Shown here one piece after another: positions 45,416 to 54,411 of a stretch of 64,000 nucleotides of DNA; position 1 is the first letter of the stretch; each line of letters begins with the position of its first letter. A model generated the notes under the pieces. It searched no databases. It was given only the letters and a program-made list of their open reading frames with translations, and was not told the DNA's origin. Position numbers and translations under genes: made by a program. The stretch spans positions 1,116,001-1,180,000 of the forward strand of contig NZ_CP065138.1 in NCBI RefSeq assembly GCF_015693305.1. The letters run 5' to 3'. Source of the DNA: Sphingobium sp. Cam5-1 (GTDB lineage: Bacteria > Pseudomonadota > Alphaproteobacteria > Sphingomonadales > Sphingomonadaceae).

Positions 45416-47812
45416 TCAGTGGCGAAGCGTCGCGTCGCCATCCCGCCCCGCAGCCGGACTCGGCTGTGCGGCCAGGTCATCTTCTTCTGTCCAGGCGATC
45501 GCTTCAGGCACTGAAATCAACGCGCGGGCAAGCACTTCATCCACATGGGAAACGGGTACGATTTCCAGCCCTTCCCTGATATTTGCCGGAATTTCCGCCA
45601 AATCCTTTTCATTCTCCGCCGGGATCAGCACCGTCTTGATACCGCCCCGCAGCGCTGCGAGGAGCTTTTCCTTGAGGCCGCCGATCGGAAGCACACGGCC
45701 TCGCAGCGTCACCTCGCCCGTCATGGCGACATCCTTGTGAACAGGGATGCCGGTCAATGTCGAGACGATGCTCGTCACCATGCCGATACCTGCGGACGGT
45801 CCATCCTTTGGCACCGCACCTTCGGGAAGGTGGATGTGGATGTCCTTGCGGGTGAAGATGCTGGGCTTAATACCGTAGCCGGGCGAACGCGCCTTCACAT
45901 AGGAAAAGGCCGCCTGCACGGATTCGTTCATCACCTCGCCAAGCTTGCCGGTGGTCCGGATGGCGCCCTTTCCAGGAACGGTGACAGCTTCGATGGTCAG
46001 TAGCTCGCCACCCACTTCGGTCCAGGCGAGGCCAGTGACGGCGCCGATCTGGTTCTCCTCCTCACCGACGCCGTGGCGGAACTTCCGCACCCCGGCATAT
46101 TCAGCAAGATTTTCCGGCGTGATCGTGACCTTCTCGAAAACGCCTTCCAGAATCTTGCGGAGCGCCTTGCGGGCAATCCGCGCAACTTCCCGTTCAAGCG
46201 TGCGGACGCCAGCCTCACGCGTATAGTAGCGGATAAGATCACGGATCGCGGCTTCGGTGACTTCCACCTCGCCTTCCTTGAGGCCGTGAGCGTCGATCTG
46301 CTTTTGCAGCAAGTGGCGCTGCGCAATCTCGACCTTCTCATCCTCGGTATAGCCTTCCAGCCGGATGATCTCCATGCGGTCCAGCAGTGGCTGCGGCAAG
46401 TTCAGCGAGTTGGCGGTCGTGACGAACATCACGTCCGAAAGATCGACATCGATTTCCAGATAATGGTCCTGGAACTTGCTGTTCTGTTCCGGATCCAGCA
46501 CCTCCAGCAGCGCGGAGGCCGGATCGCCACGGAAATCCTGGCCCAGCTTGTCGATCTCATCCAGCAGGAAGAGCGGGTTCATCGTTCCCGCCTTCTTGAG
46601 GTTGGTCACGATCTTGCCCGGCAGAGACCCGATATAGGTGCGGCGATGGCCACGGATTTCAGCCTCGTCGCGCACGCCGCCAAGTGACTGGCGCACGAAT
46701 TCGCGTCCCGTCGCCTTGGCGATCGAGCGGCCGAGCGAGGTCTTGCCGACGCCCGGAGGGCCGACGAGGCACAGGATCGGCCCCTTCAGCTTGTTAGTGC
46801 GGGCCTGCACTGCGAGATATTCGATGATCCGGTCCTTGACCTTCTCCAGTGCGAAATGATCCTCGTCCAGGATCGCTTGCGCACGCTTCAGATCGGTCTT
46901 GACCTTGCCCTTCTTGCCCCACGGCAAGCCCAGAAGCACGTCGAGATAGTTACGCACGACCGTGGCTTCAGCCGACATGGGCTGCATGCCCTTGAGTTTC
47001 TTGAACTCGGCCGTCGCCTTTGCGCGCGCTTCCTTGCTGAGCTTCGTCTTGGCAATCTTGTCGGCGAGTTCGGCGAGTTCATCACCCTCTTCGCCTTCGC
47101 CATTACCCAGTTCACGCTGGATCGCCTTGAGTTGCTCGTTCAAATAATATTCGCGCTGGGTCTTTTCCATCTGCCGCTTTACGCGACCGCGAATCTTCTT
47201 TTCGACCTGAAGGACGCCAAGCTCGCCTTCCATGAAGGCGAAGACCATCTCCAGACGCTTTACGGGATCAGCCTCCACCAGCAGCGATTGCTTGTCGGCG
47301 ACCTTTACGTTGATGTTGGCGGCCACGGCGTCGGCCAGGCGACCTGCATCCTCGATCTCACGAAGCTGAACCGGCGTTTCGGCAGGCAGCTTCTTGTTGA
47401 GCTTCGCGTAATTTTCAAATTGCTCGGCGACGGAGCGCATCAACGCCTCGGCTTCAGGCCCTTCGGCTGCGACCTCATCGACTGGATTGACTTCAGCGAT
47501 CAGATGGTTGTCGGCCGAGCTGATCGACTGCAGTTGCGCGCGATGCTTTCCTTCGACCAACACGCGGACGGTGCCGTCCGGCAGCTTCAGCAGCTGCAAC
47601 ACGATCGCGACGACCCCGGTGTCGTACAGCGAGTCACGGTTCGGATCATCCTCCGCAGGGTCAAGCTGCGACACGAGGAAGATTTCCTTATTTCCTTCCA
47701 TCGCCGACTCAAGGGCAGAGACGCTCTTGTCGCGACCGACGAAGAGCGGGACGATCATCTGCGGGAAAACCACGATGTCGCGCAACGGAAGGAGGGGATA
47801 TTGCGTAGTCAT
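45416..47812 (-). CDS. lon: ATP-dependent Lon protease
   Basis: Lon degrades misfolded and regulatory proteins in the cytoplasm. The 798-residue protein has the N-terminal LON domain ([23 protein letters not shown]), the AAA+ domain with Walker [12 protein letters not shown] and Walker [13 protein letters not shown], and the serine-lysine protease domain with [10 protein letters not shown], catalytic Ser673. I chose the ATG at 47812 because GGAG lies six bases upstream and the protein then starts normally. An RpoH-like promoter lies just upstream. The HU gene follows downstream. Confidence 0.98.
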   Translation of the reverse strand: MTTQYPLLPLRDIVVFPQMIVPLFVGRDKSVSALESAMEGNKEIFLVSQLDPAEDDPNRDSLYDTGVVAIVLQLLKLPDGTVRVLVEGKHRAQLQSISSADNHLIAEVNPVDEVAAEGPEAEALMRSVAEQFENYAKLNKKLPAETPVQLREIEDAGRLADAVAANINVKVADKQSLLVEADPVKRLEMVFAFMEGELGVLQVEKKIRGRVKRQMEKTQREYYLNEQLKAIQRELGNGEGEEGDELAELADKIAKTKLSKEARAKATAEFKKLKGMQPMSAEATVVRNYLDVLLGLPWGKKGKVKTDLKRAQAILDEDHFALEKVKDRIIEYLAVQARTNKLKGPILCLVGPPGVGKTSLGRSIAKATGREFVRQSLGGVRDEAEIRGHRRTYIGSLPGKIVTNLKKAGTMNPLFLLDEIDKLGQDFRGDPASALLEVLDPEQNSKFQDHYLEIDVDLSDVMFVTTANSLNLPQPLLDRMEIIRLEGYTEDEKVEIAQRHLLQKQIDAHGLKEGEVEVTEAAIRDLIRYYTREAGVRTLEREVARIARKALRKILEGVFEKVTITPENLAEYAGVRKFRHGVGEEENQIGAVTGLAWTEVGGELLTIEAVTVPGKGAIRTTGKLGEVMNESVQAAFSYVKARSPGYGIKPSIFTRKDIHIHLPEGAVPKDGPSAGIGMVTSIVSTLTGIPVHKDVAMTGEVTLRGRVLPIGGLKEKLLAALRGGIKTVLIPAENEKDLAEIPANIREGLEIVPVSHVDEVLARALISVPEAIAWTEEDDLAAQPSPAAGRDGDATLRH

Positions 47813-47864
47813 TGAATCTCCGGCGGGCCGCACGATTATTTCCTCTGCCATGCGGTTCATGGCT

Positions 47865-47893
47865 TTATGGGGACAGTCGGGGCCTCATTCAAT
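47865..47893 (-). promoter_or_regulatory. RpoH (sigma-32) promoter of lon
   Basis: On the minus strand ATTGAAT at 47893-47887 and CCCCATAA at 47872-47865 are separated by 14 bases. They match the sigma-32 consensus CTTGAAA and CCCCATnT at most positions. Transcription would start about 45 bases before the lon ATG. Heat control of lon is established in other proteobacteria. Confidence 0.7.
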
Positions 47894-47933
47894 TGGTGCC
47901 GTCCTTTTGAATGGACTGTTATCCGAGTGCCGA

Positions 47934-48257
47934 TCAGAAAGGCAGCTTGAACCCCGGCGGAAGCGGGAGGCCGCTCGTCATCTTCGACATTTCCGCAGAA
48001 CTTACTTCGTCCGCTTTCTTGCGAGCGTCATTGAAAGCTGCGGCTACCAAATCCTCAAGCATCTGCTTTTCGCTAGGAGCGAGCAGGCTGTCGTCGATCG
48101 ACACGCCCACGATACGCCCCTTGGCCGAAGCGCGGACCTTTACCAGACCGCCGCCTGCGGCTCCCTCAACCTCGATCTTGTCGAGATTGTCCTGTGCGCG
48201 TTGCAGCTCTTCCTGCACGCGGCTGGCCATGCCCAATATTTCGTTCAGATCCTTCAT
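47934..48257 (-). CDS. YbaB/EbfC family nucleoid-associated protein
   Basis: A 107-residue DNA-binding protein of the YbaB/EbfC family. MKDLNEILGMASRVQEEL at the start, then VEGAAGGGLVKVRASAKG and VGVSIDDSLL are conserved. Its ATG at 48257 overlaps the dnaX stop by four bases, so the two are translationally coupled; dnaX-ybaB(-recR) is a standard order, although recR is absent here because lon follows. An ATG at 48272 would be inside dnaX. Confidence 0.93.
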   Translation of the reverse strand: MKDLNEILGMASRVQEELQRAQDNLDKIEVEGAAGGGLVKVRASAKGRIVGVSIDDSLLAPSEKQMLEDLVAAAFNDARKKADEVSSAEMSKMTSGLPLPPGFKLPF

Positions 48258-49858
48258 CGCTCTGCGCTCCATGCTTCGGTCCGATCAAGATCGGCTTCGG
48301 GGAAGGCCGCAAGCACGGCCTTCACCACCGGGGTATCGAATATTTCGGCGCGCTCTTGCGCCTGACTTGCCTGCTGCTGCTCCAGCAATGACGGAACGGC
48401 ACTGCCTTCACTGCGCCTTATCTGCCACGAGGAACCCGTCGCCCTCTGCAATTCCACTGCGAGCGTACGGCAGAAATCGCCGTCGGCCCACTCCTGCATT
48501 AGTTGTAATTCCAATTCGGGTGGATCGAACCGGACGATGCGCACGCAATCATGAAGGAAGTCAGCGAGCCGCCCTTTCTTTTGTTCCCAAAGCAGATCGA
48601 CGAGCGCCTTCGCATCACGAGGCAGCGATGCGGTGGGAGCGGCGGCTGAGGCAGGAGCCGAAGCCGTCTGCGCAGCCGGAACGGAGCCTTCGCGCAGGAG
48701 TCGCGCGATCTCGCCGGGGTCGGGCATGGTCGCGGCGTGTATGACGCGTAGCAGCGCCATCTCGCACGATTCGATGGGGAATGCGGCGCCTGCAACCTCA
48801 TCATGGCCCTTGAGCAGCAACTGCCAGAGACGATGAAGCGGCGCGAAGCCGATTTGCGAGGCCCAGCTGGCGAGCGCCTCACGCTCCTCTGCGGACTGGC
48901 CGGGGTTGGCGATATCCCGCCCCGCCTTCGCCAGCGTCACGGCATGCACCAGTTCAAGCAGCCCTCTGACCAGCGACAGGGGCTCGACACCGAGCGCATA
49001 TTGTTCGCGCACCGCAGTCAGCAGCGCGGCGGTATCGCCCTCCAGCAGCAGGCCGAGCAGGCGGCGAACGGCGCCACGATCCGAAAGGCCGAGCATATCG
49101 CGGACCTGAGCGGCTGTGACGAGCGGGGCGCCCTCCCCCATCTCCGCATGGGCAATCGCCTGGTCGAGGATGGAAAGGCCGTCACGAGCGGAACCTTCTG
49201 CTGCCTGGGCGATCAGCGCGAGGGCATCGTCTTCGGCGGCAACCTGCTCCGTCTCGACCACATGGGCAAAGTGGGCCGCGAGCAGTTCAGCGGGAATGCG
49301 GCGCAGGTCGAAGCGCTGGCAACGGGAAAGGACGGTGACGGGGACCTTGTTCACTTCAGTTGTGGCGAACAGGAATTTCACATGCGCTGGCGGCTCTTCG
49401 AGCGTCTTGAGAAGCGCGTTGAACGCGTTCTTCGACAGCATATGGACTTCATCGATGATGTAGATCTTGTAGCGGGCGGAGACTGCGGCATAGCGCACCG
49501 CCTCAATGATCTCGCGCACGTCATCGACGCCGGTGTGGCTGGCGGCGTCCATTTCGACCACGTCGATGTGGCGGCCCTCGGCAATTGCCTGGCAGGGTTC
49601 GCACACGCCGCAGGGGTCGATCGTGGGACCGCCCTGCCCGTCCGGCCCTACGCAGTTCAATGCCTTGGCGATCAGGCGCGCGGTCGATGTTTTCCCGACG
49701 CCTCGCACCCCGGTCATCAGGAATGCGTGGGCCAGCCTGCCGCGACGGATCGCGTTACCCAGCGTCTGGACCATGGCATCCTGCCCGATCAGTTCGCGAA
49801 AGCTGCGCGGCCGGTATTTGCGCGCAAGAACGCGATAGGGCTGAGATGAATCGGACAT
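48254..49858 (-). CDS. dnaX: DNA polymerase III subunit gamma/tau
   Basis: DnaX is the ATPase of the clamp loader. The 534-residue protein starts with RVLARKYRPRSFRELIGQD, has the Walker A MTGVRGVGKTSTARL, zinc-binding cysteines (ALNC; DPCGVCEPC), the Walker B IYIIDEVHML and sensor motif LSRCQRFDLRR. The C-terminal third is Ala-rich and ends in a tau-like domain. The length is at the short end for alphaproteobacterial tau. No obvious frameshift slippery site was seen. ybaB is coupled downstream. Confidence 0.97.
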   Translation of the reverse strand: MSDSSQPYRVLARKYRPRSFRELIGQDAMVQTLGNAIRRGRLAHAFLMTGVRGVGKTSTARLIAKALNCVGPDGQGGPTIDPCGVCEPCQAIAEGRHIDVVEMDAASHTGVDDVREIIEAVRYAAVSARYKIYIIDEVHMLSKNAFNALLKTLEEPPAHVKFLFATTEVNKVPVTVLSRCQRFDLRRIPAELLAAHFAHVVETEQVAAEDDALALIAQAAEGSARDGLSILDQAIAHAEMGEGAPLVTAAQVRDMLGLSDRGAVRRLLGLLLEGDTAALLTAVREQYALGVEPLSLVRGLLELVHAVTLAKAGRDIANPGQSAEEREALASWASQIGFAPLHRLWQLLLKGHDEVAGAAFPIESCEMALLRVIHAATMPDPGEIARLLREGSVPAAQTASAPASAAAPTASLPRDAKALVDLLWEQKKGRLADFLHDCVRIVRFDPPELELQLMQEWADGDFCRTLAVELQRATGSSWQIRRSEGSAVPSLLEQQQASQAQERAEIFDTPVVKAVLAAFPEADLDRTEAWSAER

Positions 49859-50048
49859 GGTAACAATCTAGCGGCTTGAGGAGCGGCTGTCGAAGCCGGA
49901 AAGCCGAATAAAGGTGGGAGCCGGAACGACCCGCGGCGAAATCGTTGTGGCTGCTTCCGTCAGGACCTGACCAGGTTGGCGACGACCACGTCCGCCCGAC
50001 TCCCGGCGCGGCATATGGCGAAAGGCTGTGGCGATGGCAAGGGCCGGG

Positions 50049-50987
50049 TTACTCAAGCCCGGTTCGCTGCGCCTTTGCGATGAAATCAAGTGCTGCGCCG
50101 GCCGCTTCGGCGATGGCTGCTTCGGCCGCCTTGGCATCGGTGGTCGGCCGATCGAGATAGACGGCCAGGACATATTCTTCACCCGATGGCGCCTTCACCA
50201 ACGCCACATCATTATAGGCCGTGCCGCAGCTTCCTGTCTTGCTGCCCGAGGTCCAGCCTTTGGGCAGGCCTGCCTTGATCCGCCTATCGCCCGTTGTGCT
50301 GGCGTTGAGCCACGTTCTCAGACGGTCGGCGCTCTCGCTCTTCATGTCACGGAAGATCAGACGAGCCATGAGGTTTGCCATGGCGGCGGGACTGGTGGTG
50401 TCACGGGGATCACCTTCGACATTTTCGTTCAGCGCCGGTTCGGTCCTGTCCAGCCTCGTCACCGTATCGCCATGTGCGCGAGCAAAAGCGGTCAGGCCTT
50501 CGGGGCCGCCGATCATCGGTAGAAGCAGGTTTGCGGCACTATTGTCGCTAACCTCCACCGCCGCCTCGGCCAGTTCCGCCATGGACAGGCGACCGCGTTT
50601 GCGGTTTGCCTTCACCACCGGCGCATAGTCGACAATGTCCGCGTCAGTGAACGCCACCTGTCCTTCCAACCCGAACCGCCCGGCGTCGGCGCCCATCAGC
50701 ACCGCCGCTGCGAGAGGCGCCTTGAAGGTCGAGCACATGGCGAAGCGTTCGTCCCGGTTGAAGCCGAGTAGCAGTCCGCCCTTGTTATCGACCAGTGCGA
50801 CACCGAGGCGGCCGCCGGTCTCCTTTTCGATCTCGCGCGGGTTGCGCACGGACTTCATCGCCGATTCGCTAACCATGTAACGAGGCGCGGGCGGCAAGAG
50901 GGATTGGCGTGCGCCGTCCTGTTGCGCCATGACAGGGCCAGAGAGCGACAACATCATCCCCGCCACGACACCTATGTGAAGGCGCAT
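50049..50987 (-). CDS. Class A serine beta-lactamase
   Basis: A 312-residue exported enzyme that hydrolyses beta-lactams. The signal peptide ends near MAQQ. Catalytic motifs: Ser86 in CSTFK (Ambler 70-73), Ser147-Asp148-Asn149 (Ambler 130-132), Glu183 in EPALN (Ambler 166) and Lys250 in KTG (Ambler 234). Cys85 and Cys254 (KTGSCG) fall at Ambler 69 and 238, the disulphide seen in KPC-, NMC-A- and SME-type carbapenemases, so a broadened spectrum is possible. Composition matches its neighbours, so it appears resident. It starts three bases after the ferredoxin stop, within an iron-sulphur operon. Confidence 0.94.
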   Translation of the reverse strand: MRLHIGVVAGMMLSLSGPVMAQQDGARQSLLPPAPRYMVSESAMKSVRNPREIEKETGGRLGVALVDNKGGLLLGFNRDERFAMCSTFKAPLAAAVLMGADAGRFGLEGQVAFTDADIVDYAPVVKANRKRGRLSMAELAEAAVEVSDNSAANLLLPMIGGPEGLTAFARAHGDTVTRLDRTEPALNENVEGDPRDTTSPAAMANLMARLIFRDMKSESADRLRTWLNASTTGDRRIKAGLPKGWTSGSKTGSCGTAYNDVALVKAPSGEEYVLAVYLDRPTTDAKAAEAAIAEAAGAALDFIAKAQRTGLE

Positions 50988-50990
50988 AAA

Positions 50991-51326
50991 CTACATGCCC
51001 TGCATGTTGTAGGATTCGCCGGGGATGCGGACGGTGAGGCCGTCGAGCTTCTCTTCCAATATGATCTGGCAGGACAGGCGGCTGGTCCGGGTGGCCGCTG
51101 CGGCGAGGTCCAGCATATCTTCCTCCGCTTCGCTGGCGGGCGGCAGTTTGGAAAAATCCTCTGATTCAACAATCACATGGCAGGTGGAACAGGCCATCTG
51201 TCCCTCGCACGTTCCCTCCAGCGGCTGGCCTGCCGCCTGGGCTACCTCCAGAAGCACCGAGCCTGCGGCGGCATCAACCTCCTGACGATTTTCGCCATCC
51301 GCGCTGACGAACGTGACCCTGATCAT
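50991..51326 (-). CDS. [2Fe-2S] ferredoxin, ISC/adrenodoxin type
   Basis: A 111-residue adrenodoxin-like ferredoxin. Cluster ligands are Cys40, Cys46, Cys49 and Cys86 (EGTCEGQMACSTCHVI and RLSCQI), with the CX5CX2C spacing of the class. These proteins donate electrons to P450 enzymes or to Fe-S assembly; lying 17 bases behind a NifS/IscS-type desulfurase supports Fe-S assembly (Fdx). It is followed after three bases by a beta-lactamase gene, which is unusual. Confidence 0.95.
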   Translation of the reverse strand: MIRVTFVSADGENRQEVDAAAGSVLLEVAQAAGQPLEGTCEGQMACSTCHVIVESEDFSKLPPASEAEEDMLDLAAAATRTSRLSCQIILEEKLDGLTVRIPGESYNMQGM

Positions 51327-51343
51327 GATTGCGACTCCCTTGG

Positions 51344-52435
51344 CTACGGCGCCGCTTGTACGGCTGCCGCGTCGTTCATTATCTTTGCGGCGCTCTCCAA
51401 TTCGGCCGGTGTCGTGTAGCGGCCAAAGCCGATCCGCACCGATCCGCGCGCCTCTCGTTCCGACAATCCGATGGCGTGCAACACATGGCTTGGCCGCCCG
51501 GAGCCGCTCGCGCAAGCACTTCCCAGCGAAAATGCGACTTCACGGCATTCCGACAATAGCCGGGCGCCATCGATCCCCGCGCGGCGAAGGTTGAGATTGC
51601 CGTGATAGCGCGCGTCCACGCTGCCGTTCAGGATCCATGTGTCGAACAGTTGGCGCGCCTGTCGCCATAGCGCCTCTACATGGGCGTGGTCCTGCTCCGC
51701 CCTCTCCCGCATCAGCCGGGCGGCGACGCCGAAACCGGCGCACAAGGCAGGCGATAATGTGCCTGATCGCAGGCCTGCCTCTTGCCCGCCGCCGAACATG
51801 ACGGGCTCCAACTTCACCTCATCCCTTAGCCAGAGCGCGCCTACGCCCTTGGGTCCGTGGATCTTGTGGGCGCTTATGGCGATCATGTCACAGCTGTCGG
51901 GGATCGGGACGCGGCCATAGCCTTGCACCGCATCGCAGAGGAACAGCGCCCCTGCGCGATGAGCAAGGTCGGCGAGTTTGTCGATGGGCTGGATCACACC
52001 GATCTCATTGTTCACCAGCATCGCAGCGACGAGTACCACGCCGGGCTTGATCGCGGCTTCCGCTGCGTCCAGATCGATCAGGCCGTCGCTGCCCACCGGC
52101 AGGATCGTGACACGGCGCCCCTTAGCCCCTAGCCCGGACACTGTATCAAGAACGGCCGCATGCTCGGTCGCCAGCGTCACGATGTCACCGACGGGAGCGC
52201 CGAGAATGGCGAGGTTCAGCGCTTCGGTCGCGCCCGATGTGAAGATCAGCCGCCCTCCCTCGGGCAACAGCCTGATGATTTCTTCCCGCGCCAGCTCGAC
52301 TTGCGCCGCAGCGGCTCGCCCCAAGCGGTGGGCGCTGTGGGGGTTAGCAAACTGGTCGCGCAGAAGGGGGACCATGACGTCAAAGGCCTCTGGCGCGAGC
52401 GGCGTCGTGGCCTGATAGTCCAGATAGATGGTCAT
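51344..52435 (-). CDS. Cysteine desulfurase (NifS/IscS family), second copy
   Basis: A 363-residue PLP enzyme that removes sulphur from cysteine. YLDYQATTPLAPEAF at the start, the PLP lysine in SAHKIHGPKGVG and the active cysteine in GSACASGSG are present. The N-terminal ATG at 52435 overlaps the stop of the upstream paralogue by four bases. It is closer to canonical IscS/NifS in length and active loop than its neighbour. Sulphur acceptors such as IscU are not seen in this window. Confidence 0.93.
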   Translation of the reverse strand: MTIYLDYQATTPLAPEAFDVMVPLLRDQFANPHSAHRLGRAAAAQVELAREEIIRLLPEGGRLIFTSGATEALNLAILGAPVGDIVTLATEHAAVLDTVSGLGAKGRRVTILPVGSDGLIDLDAAEAAIKPGVVLVAAMLVNNEIGVIQPIDKLADLAHRAGALFLCDAVQGYGRVPIPDSCDMIAISAHKIHGPKGVGALWLRDEVKLEPVMFGGGQEAGLRSGTLSPALCAGFGVAARLMRERAEQDHAHVEALWRQARQLFDTWILNGSVDARYHGNLNLRRAGIDGARLLSECREVAFSLGSACASGSGRPSHVLHAIGLSEREARGSVRIGFGRYTTPAELESAAKIMNDAAAVQAAP

Positions 52436-53469
52436 GGCCGCCTGCTCGCCATCCTTGTCCATTGGTCCAGAAAGCGGTCGATGTTGGCGTCGCTGGTCGA
52501 AGGGCCGAAGCTGACCCGTATGACTTCCCCCGCCGCAACTTCGTCCCAGCCCATGGCGTGCAGGACATGGCTGGTCTTGAGCGATCCGGCTGAGCAAGCG
52601 CTGCCCGCCGAAACGGAAATTCCGGCCAAGTCGAACTGAATGAGCTGAGCGCGGGCTGAAACACCGGGCATGCGGTAGCTGGCAATCGCAGGGCTGCGCA
52701 GCGCGGCACGTGCGACGATTTCGCCGCCCCTTTCCTCGATGGCTTGGTCCAGTCGCTCCCGGAGCCGCGCAGCTTCCGGCAACCAGTCCGGGCGATCTTC
52801 CAGGGTAGCCGCCATGGCAAGAACGCCGGGGAGGTTTTCAGTACCGGGCCGATAGCCCTGTTCCTGACCACCGCTGGGTGTCAGGAGCGCCAAATCCCGG
52901 ACGAGAAGCGCGCCCACTCCGGGCGGCCCTCCGAATTTATGGGCACTGATCGCGATCATGTCCGCATCAGGCAGGGGGAGCTTGCCTGCGCTCTGAGCGC
53001 AGTCGGCAAAGAGGATCGATCCTTGACGATCCAATGCTTCGAGCTGCTGAATGACGCCGGTTTCATTATTCACATGCTGGATGGCGAGGAGCGTGCCGTG
53101 GCCAAATGCAGTCGAAGCAAGCGCCACGGCGCCTTCTGCGGTGACTTTCAGCCGTTCGGCCTCGGGCGTCACGCGGAGAACCGAATCATGTTCAACGGGA
53201 GACGTGAAAATATGGGCGGCCTTTGCTCGCGTCAGGCCAATGACGATCGCCTCGCTCGCGCCCGATGTGAACAGGACATGCCCCTTCCATCCCAAGGCGG
53301 CAGCGATACGCGATCGGGCGTCCTCCAGCGCGGCGCGTGCCGCGCGTCCTTCCGCATGCGGGCTGGATGGATTTGCCCACAGGTCCATTGCCTCCCGCAT
53401 GGCCGCTTTCGCCTGCGGCAGCATGGGGGTTGTCGCAGCGTGGTCCAGATAAAGGCGATCAAGGGCCAC
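52432..53469 (-). CDS. Cysteine desulfurase-like aminotransferase class V protein, first copy
   Basis: A 345-residue paralogue at the head of the operon. YLDHAATTPMLPQAKAAM, the PLP lysine in SAHKFGGPPGVG and an active-site Cys in GSACSAGSL are all present, so it should be active. It is somewhat shorter than IscS and may be a specialised or SufS/NifS-like form. Tandem desulfurase genes followed by ferredoxin suggest cooperation in Fe-S cluster or tRNA thiolation. It is divergent from the alpha/beta hydrolase gene across about 145 bases. Confidence 0.9.
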   Translation of the reverse strand: MALDRLYLDHAATTPMLPQAKAAMREAMDLWANPSSPHAEGRAARAALEDARSRIAAALGWKGHVLFTSGASEAIVIGLTRAKAAHIFTSPVEHDSVLRVTPEAERLKVTAEGAVALASTAFGHGTLLAIQHVNNETGVIQQLEALDRQGSILFADCAQSAGKLPLPDADMIAISAHKFGGPPGVGALLVRDLALLTPSGGQEQGYRPGTENLPGVLAMAATLEDRPDWLPEAARLRERLDQAIEERGGEIVARAALRSPAIASYRMPGVSARAQLIQFDLAGISVSAGSACSAGSLKTSHVLHAMGWDEVAAGEVIRVSFGPSTSDANIDRFLDQWTRMASRRP

Positions 53470-53615
53470 GAGGCGATGTTACTCATTGATTGCGGAAATG
53501 GCGGTGGGTTCTATATAGGCGGTCTGCCGCGCAACGCCAGCACTGGCTTTCGCGCGCCCGCATCCAACCGCCGGCCTCCTTTATCCGGGTGGCGGCCAGA
53601 ACCATAACAGGTGCC

Positions 53616-54272
53616 ATGCCCGACGTTATTTTCCCCGGACCCGAAGGCCGTCTCGAAGGCCGTTTCAGCCCTCCGCCCCGCCCCCGCGCGCCAGTCGCGA
53701 TGATCCTGCATCCCCATCCGCAGGGCGGTGGGACGATGAACGACCGCATCACGCAGGCGCTCTACAAGACGTTCGTAAAGCGCGGCTTTGCCGTGTTGCG
53801 TTTCAACTTCCGGGGTGTTGGTCGCAGCCAGGGTACTTTCGACAACGGCATCGGCGAATTGTCCGATGCAGCCGCTGCGCTGGACTGGGTACAGAGCTTC
53901 CACCCCGAAGCGCAAACCACCTGGATCGCAGGCTTTTCGTTCGGCGCATGGATCGGCATGCAACTGCTGATGCGCCGTCCGGAAATACGCGGCTTCATCT
54001 CGGTCGCGCCGCCCGCGAACATGTATGACTTCTCCTTCCTAGCCCCCTGCCCTGCGTCCGGCATCATCGTGCAGGGAACAGCGGATGAGGTCGTGACTGC
54101 TAACGCGGTGCAGAAGCTGGTCGACAAGTTGCGCACGCAAAAGGGCATCACCATTCACCATGACGAAATCCGTGGCGCGAACCACTTTTTCGAACATGAG
54201 CTGGATCAATTGATGAAGTCGGTCGACAATTATCTGGACATGCGCCTGTCGCCTGACTCGCCGATCCGCTGA
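53616..54272 (+). CDS. Alpha/beta hydrolase family protein
   Basis: A 218-residue cytoplasmic hydrolase. It has the oxyanion-region LHPHPQGGGTMND, FNFRGVGRSQG and the nucleophile elbow GFSFGAW with Ser in GxSxG. A late Asp (GTADEVV) and His (GANHFF) complete the triad. This short form is widespread in proteobacteria and often annotated as serine aminopeptidase or dienelactone-hydrolase-like, but its substrate is unknown. A weak AGGTG site precedes the ATG at 53616. A strong terminator follows. Confidence 0.9.
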   Translation: MPDVIFPGPEGRLEGRFSPPPRPRAPVAMILHPHPQGGGTMNDRITQALYKTFVKRGFAVLRFNFRGVGRSQGTFDNGIGELSDAAAALDWVQSFHPEAQTTWIAGFSFGAWIGMQLLMRRPEIRGFISVAPPANMYDFSFLAPCPASGIIVQGTADEVVTANAVQKLVDKLRTQKGITIHHDEIRGANHFFEHELDQLMKSVDNYLDMRLSPDSPIR

Positions 54273-54291
54273 CACGCTTCGCTGATTATGA

Positions 54292-54326
54292 AGAAGGGCC
54301 GCCCGCAACGCGGCCCTTCTTTGTTT
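54292..54326 (+). terminator. Rho-independent terminator after the alpha/beta hydrolase gene
   Basis: AGAAGGGCCGC pairs with GCGGCCCTTCT and is followed by TTGTTT. It lies 20 bases after the stop codon. Confidence 0.88.
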
Positions 54327-54411
54327 CGGCTGAGGCACATTTTTAGCCAAATCAGCTATCAAGAAAATATATCTTGGCCTGTGCTGCCACCGCGACTAGC
54401 GGCGGCGGGCC

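Noticed and set aside
49868..50182. A short minus-strand frame downstream of the beta-lactamase
   Set aside because: It overlaps the end of the beta-lactamase out of frame, is Pro/Arg-rich and has no motif.
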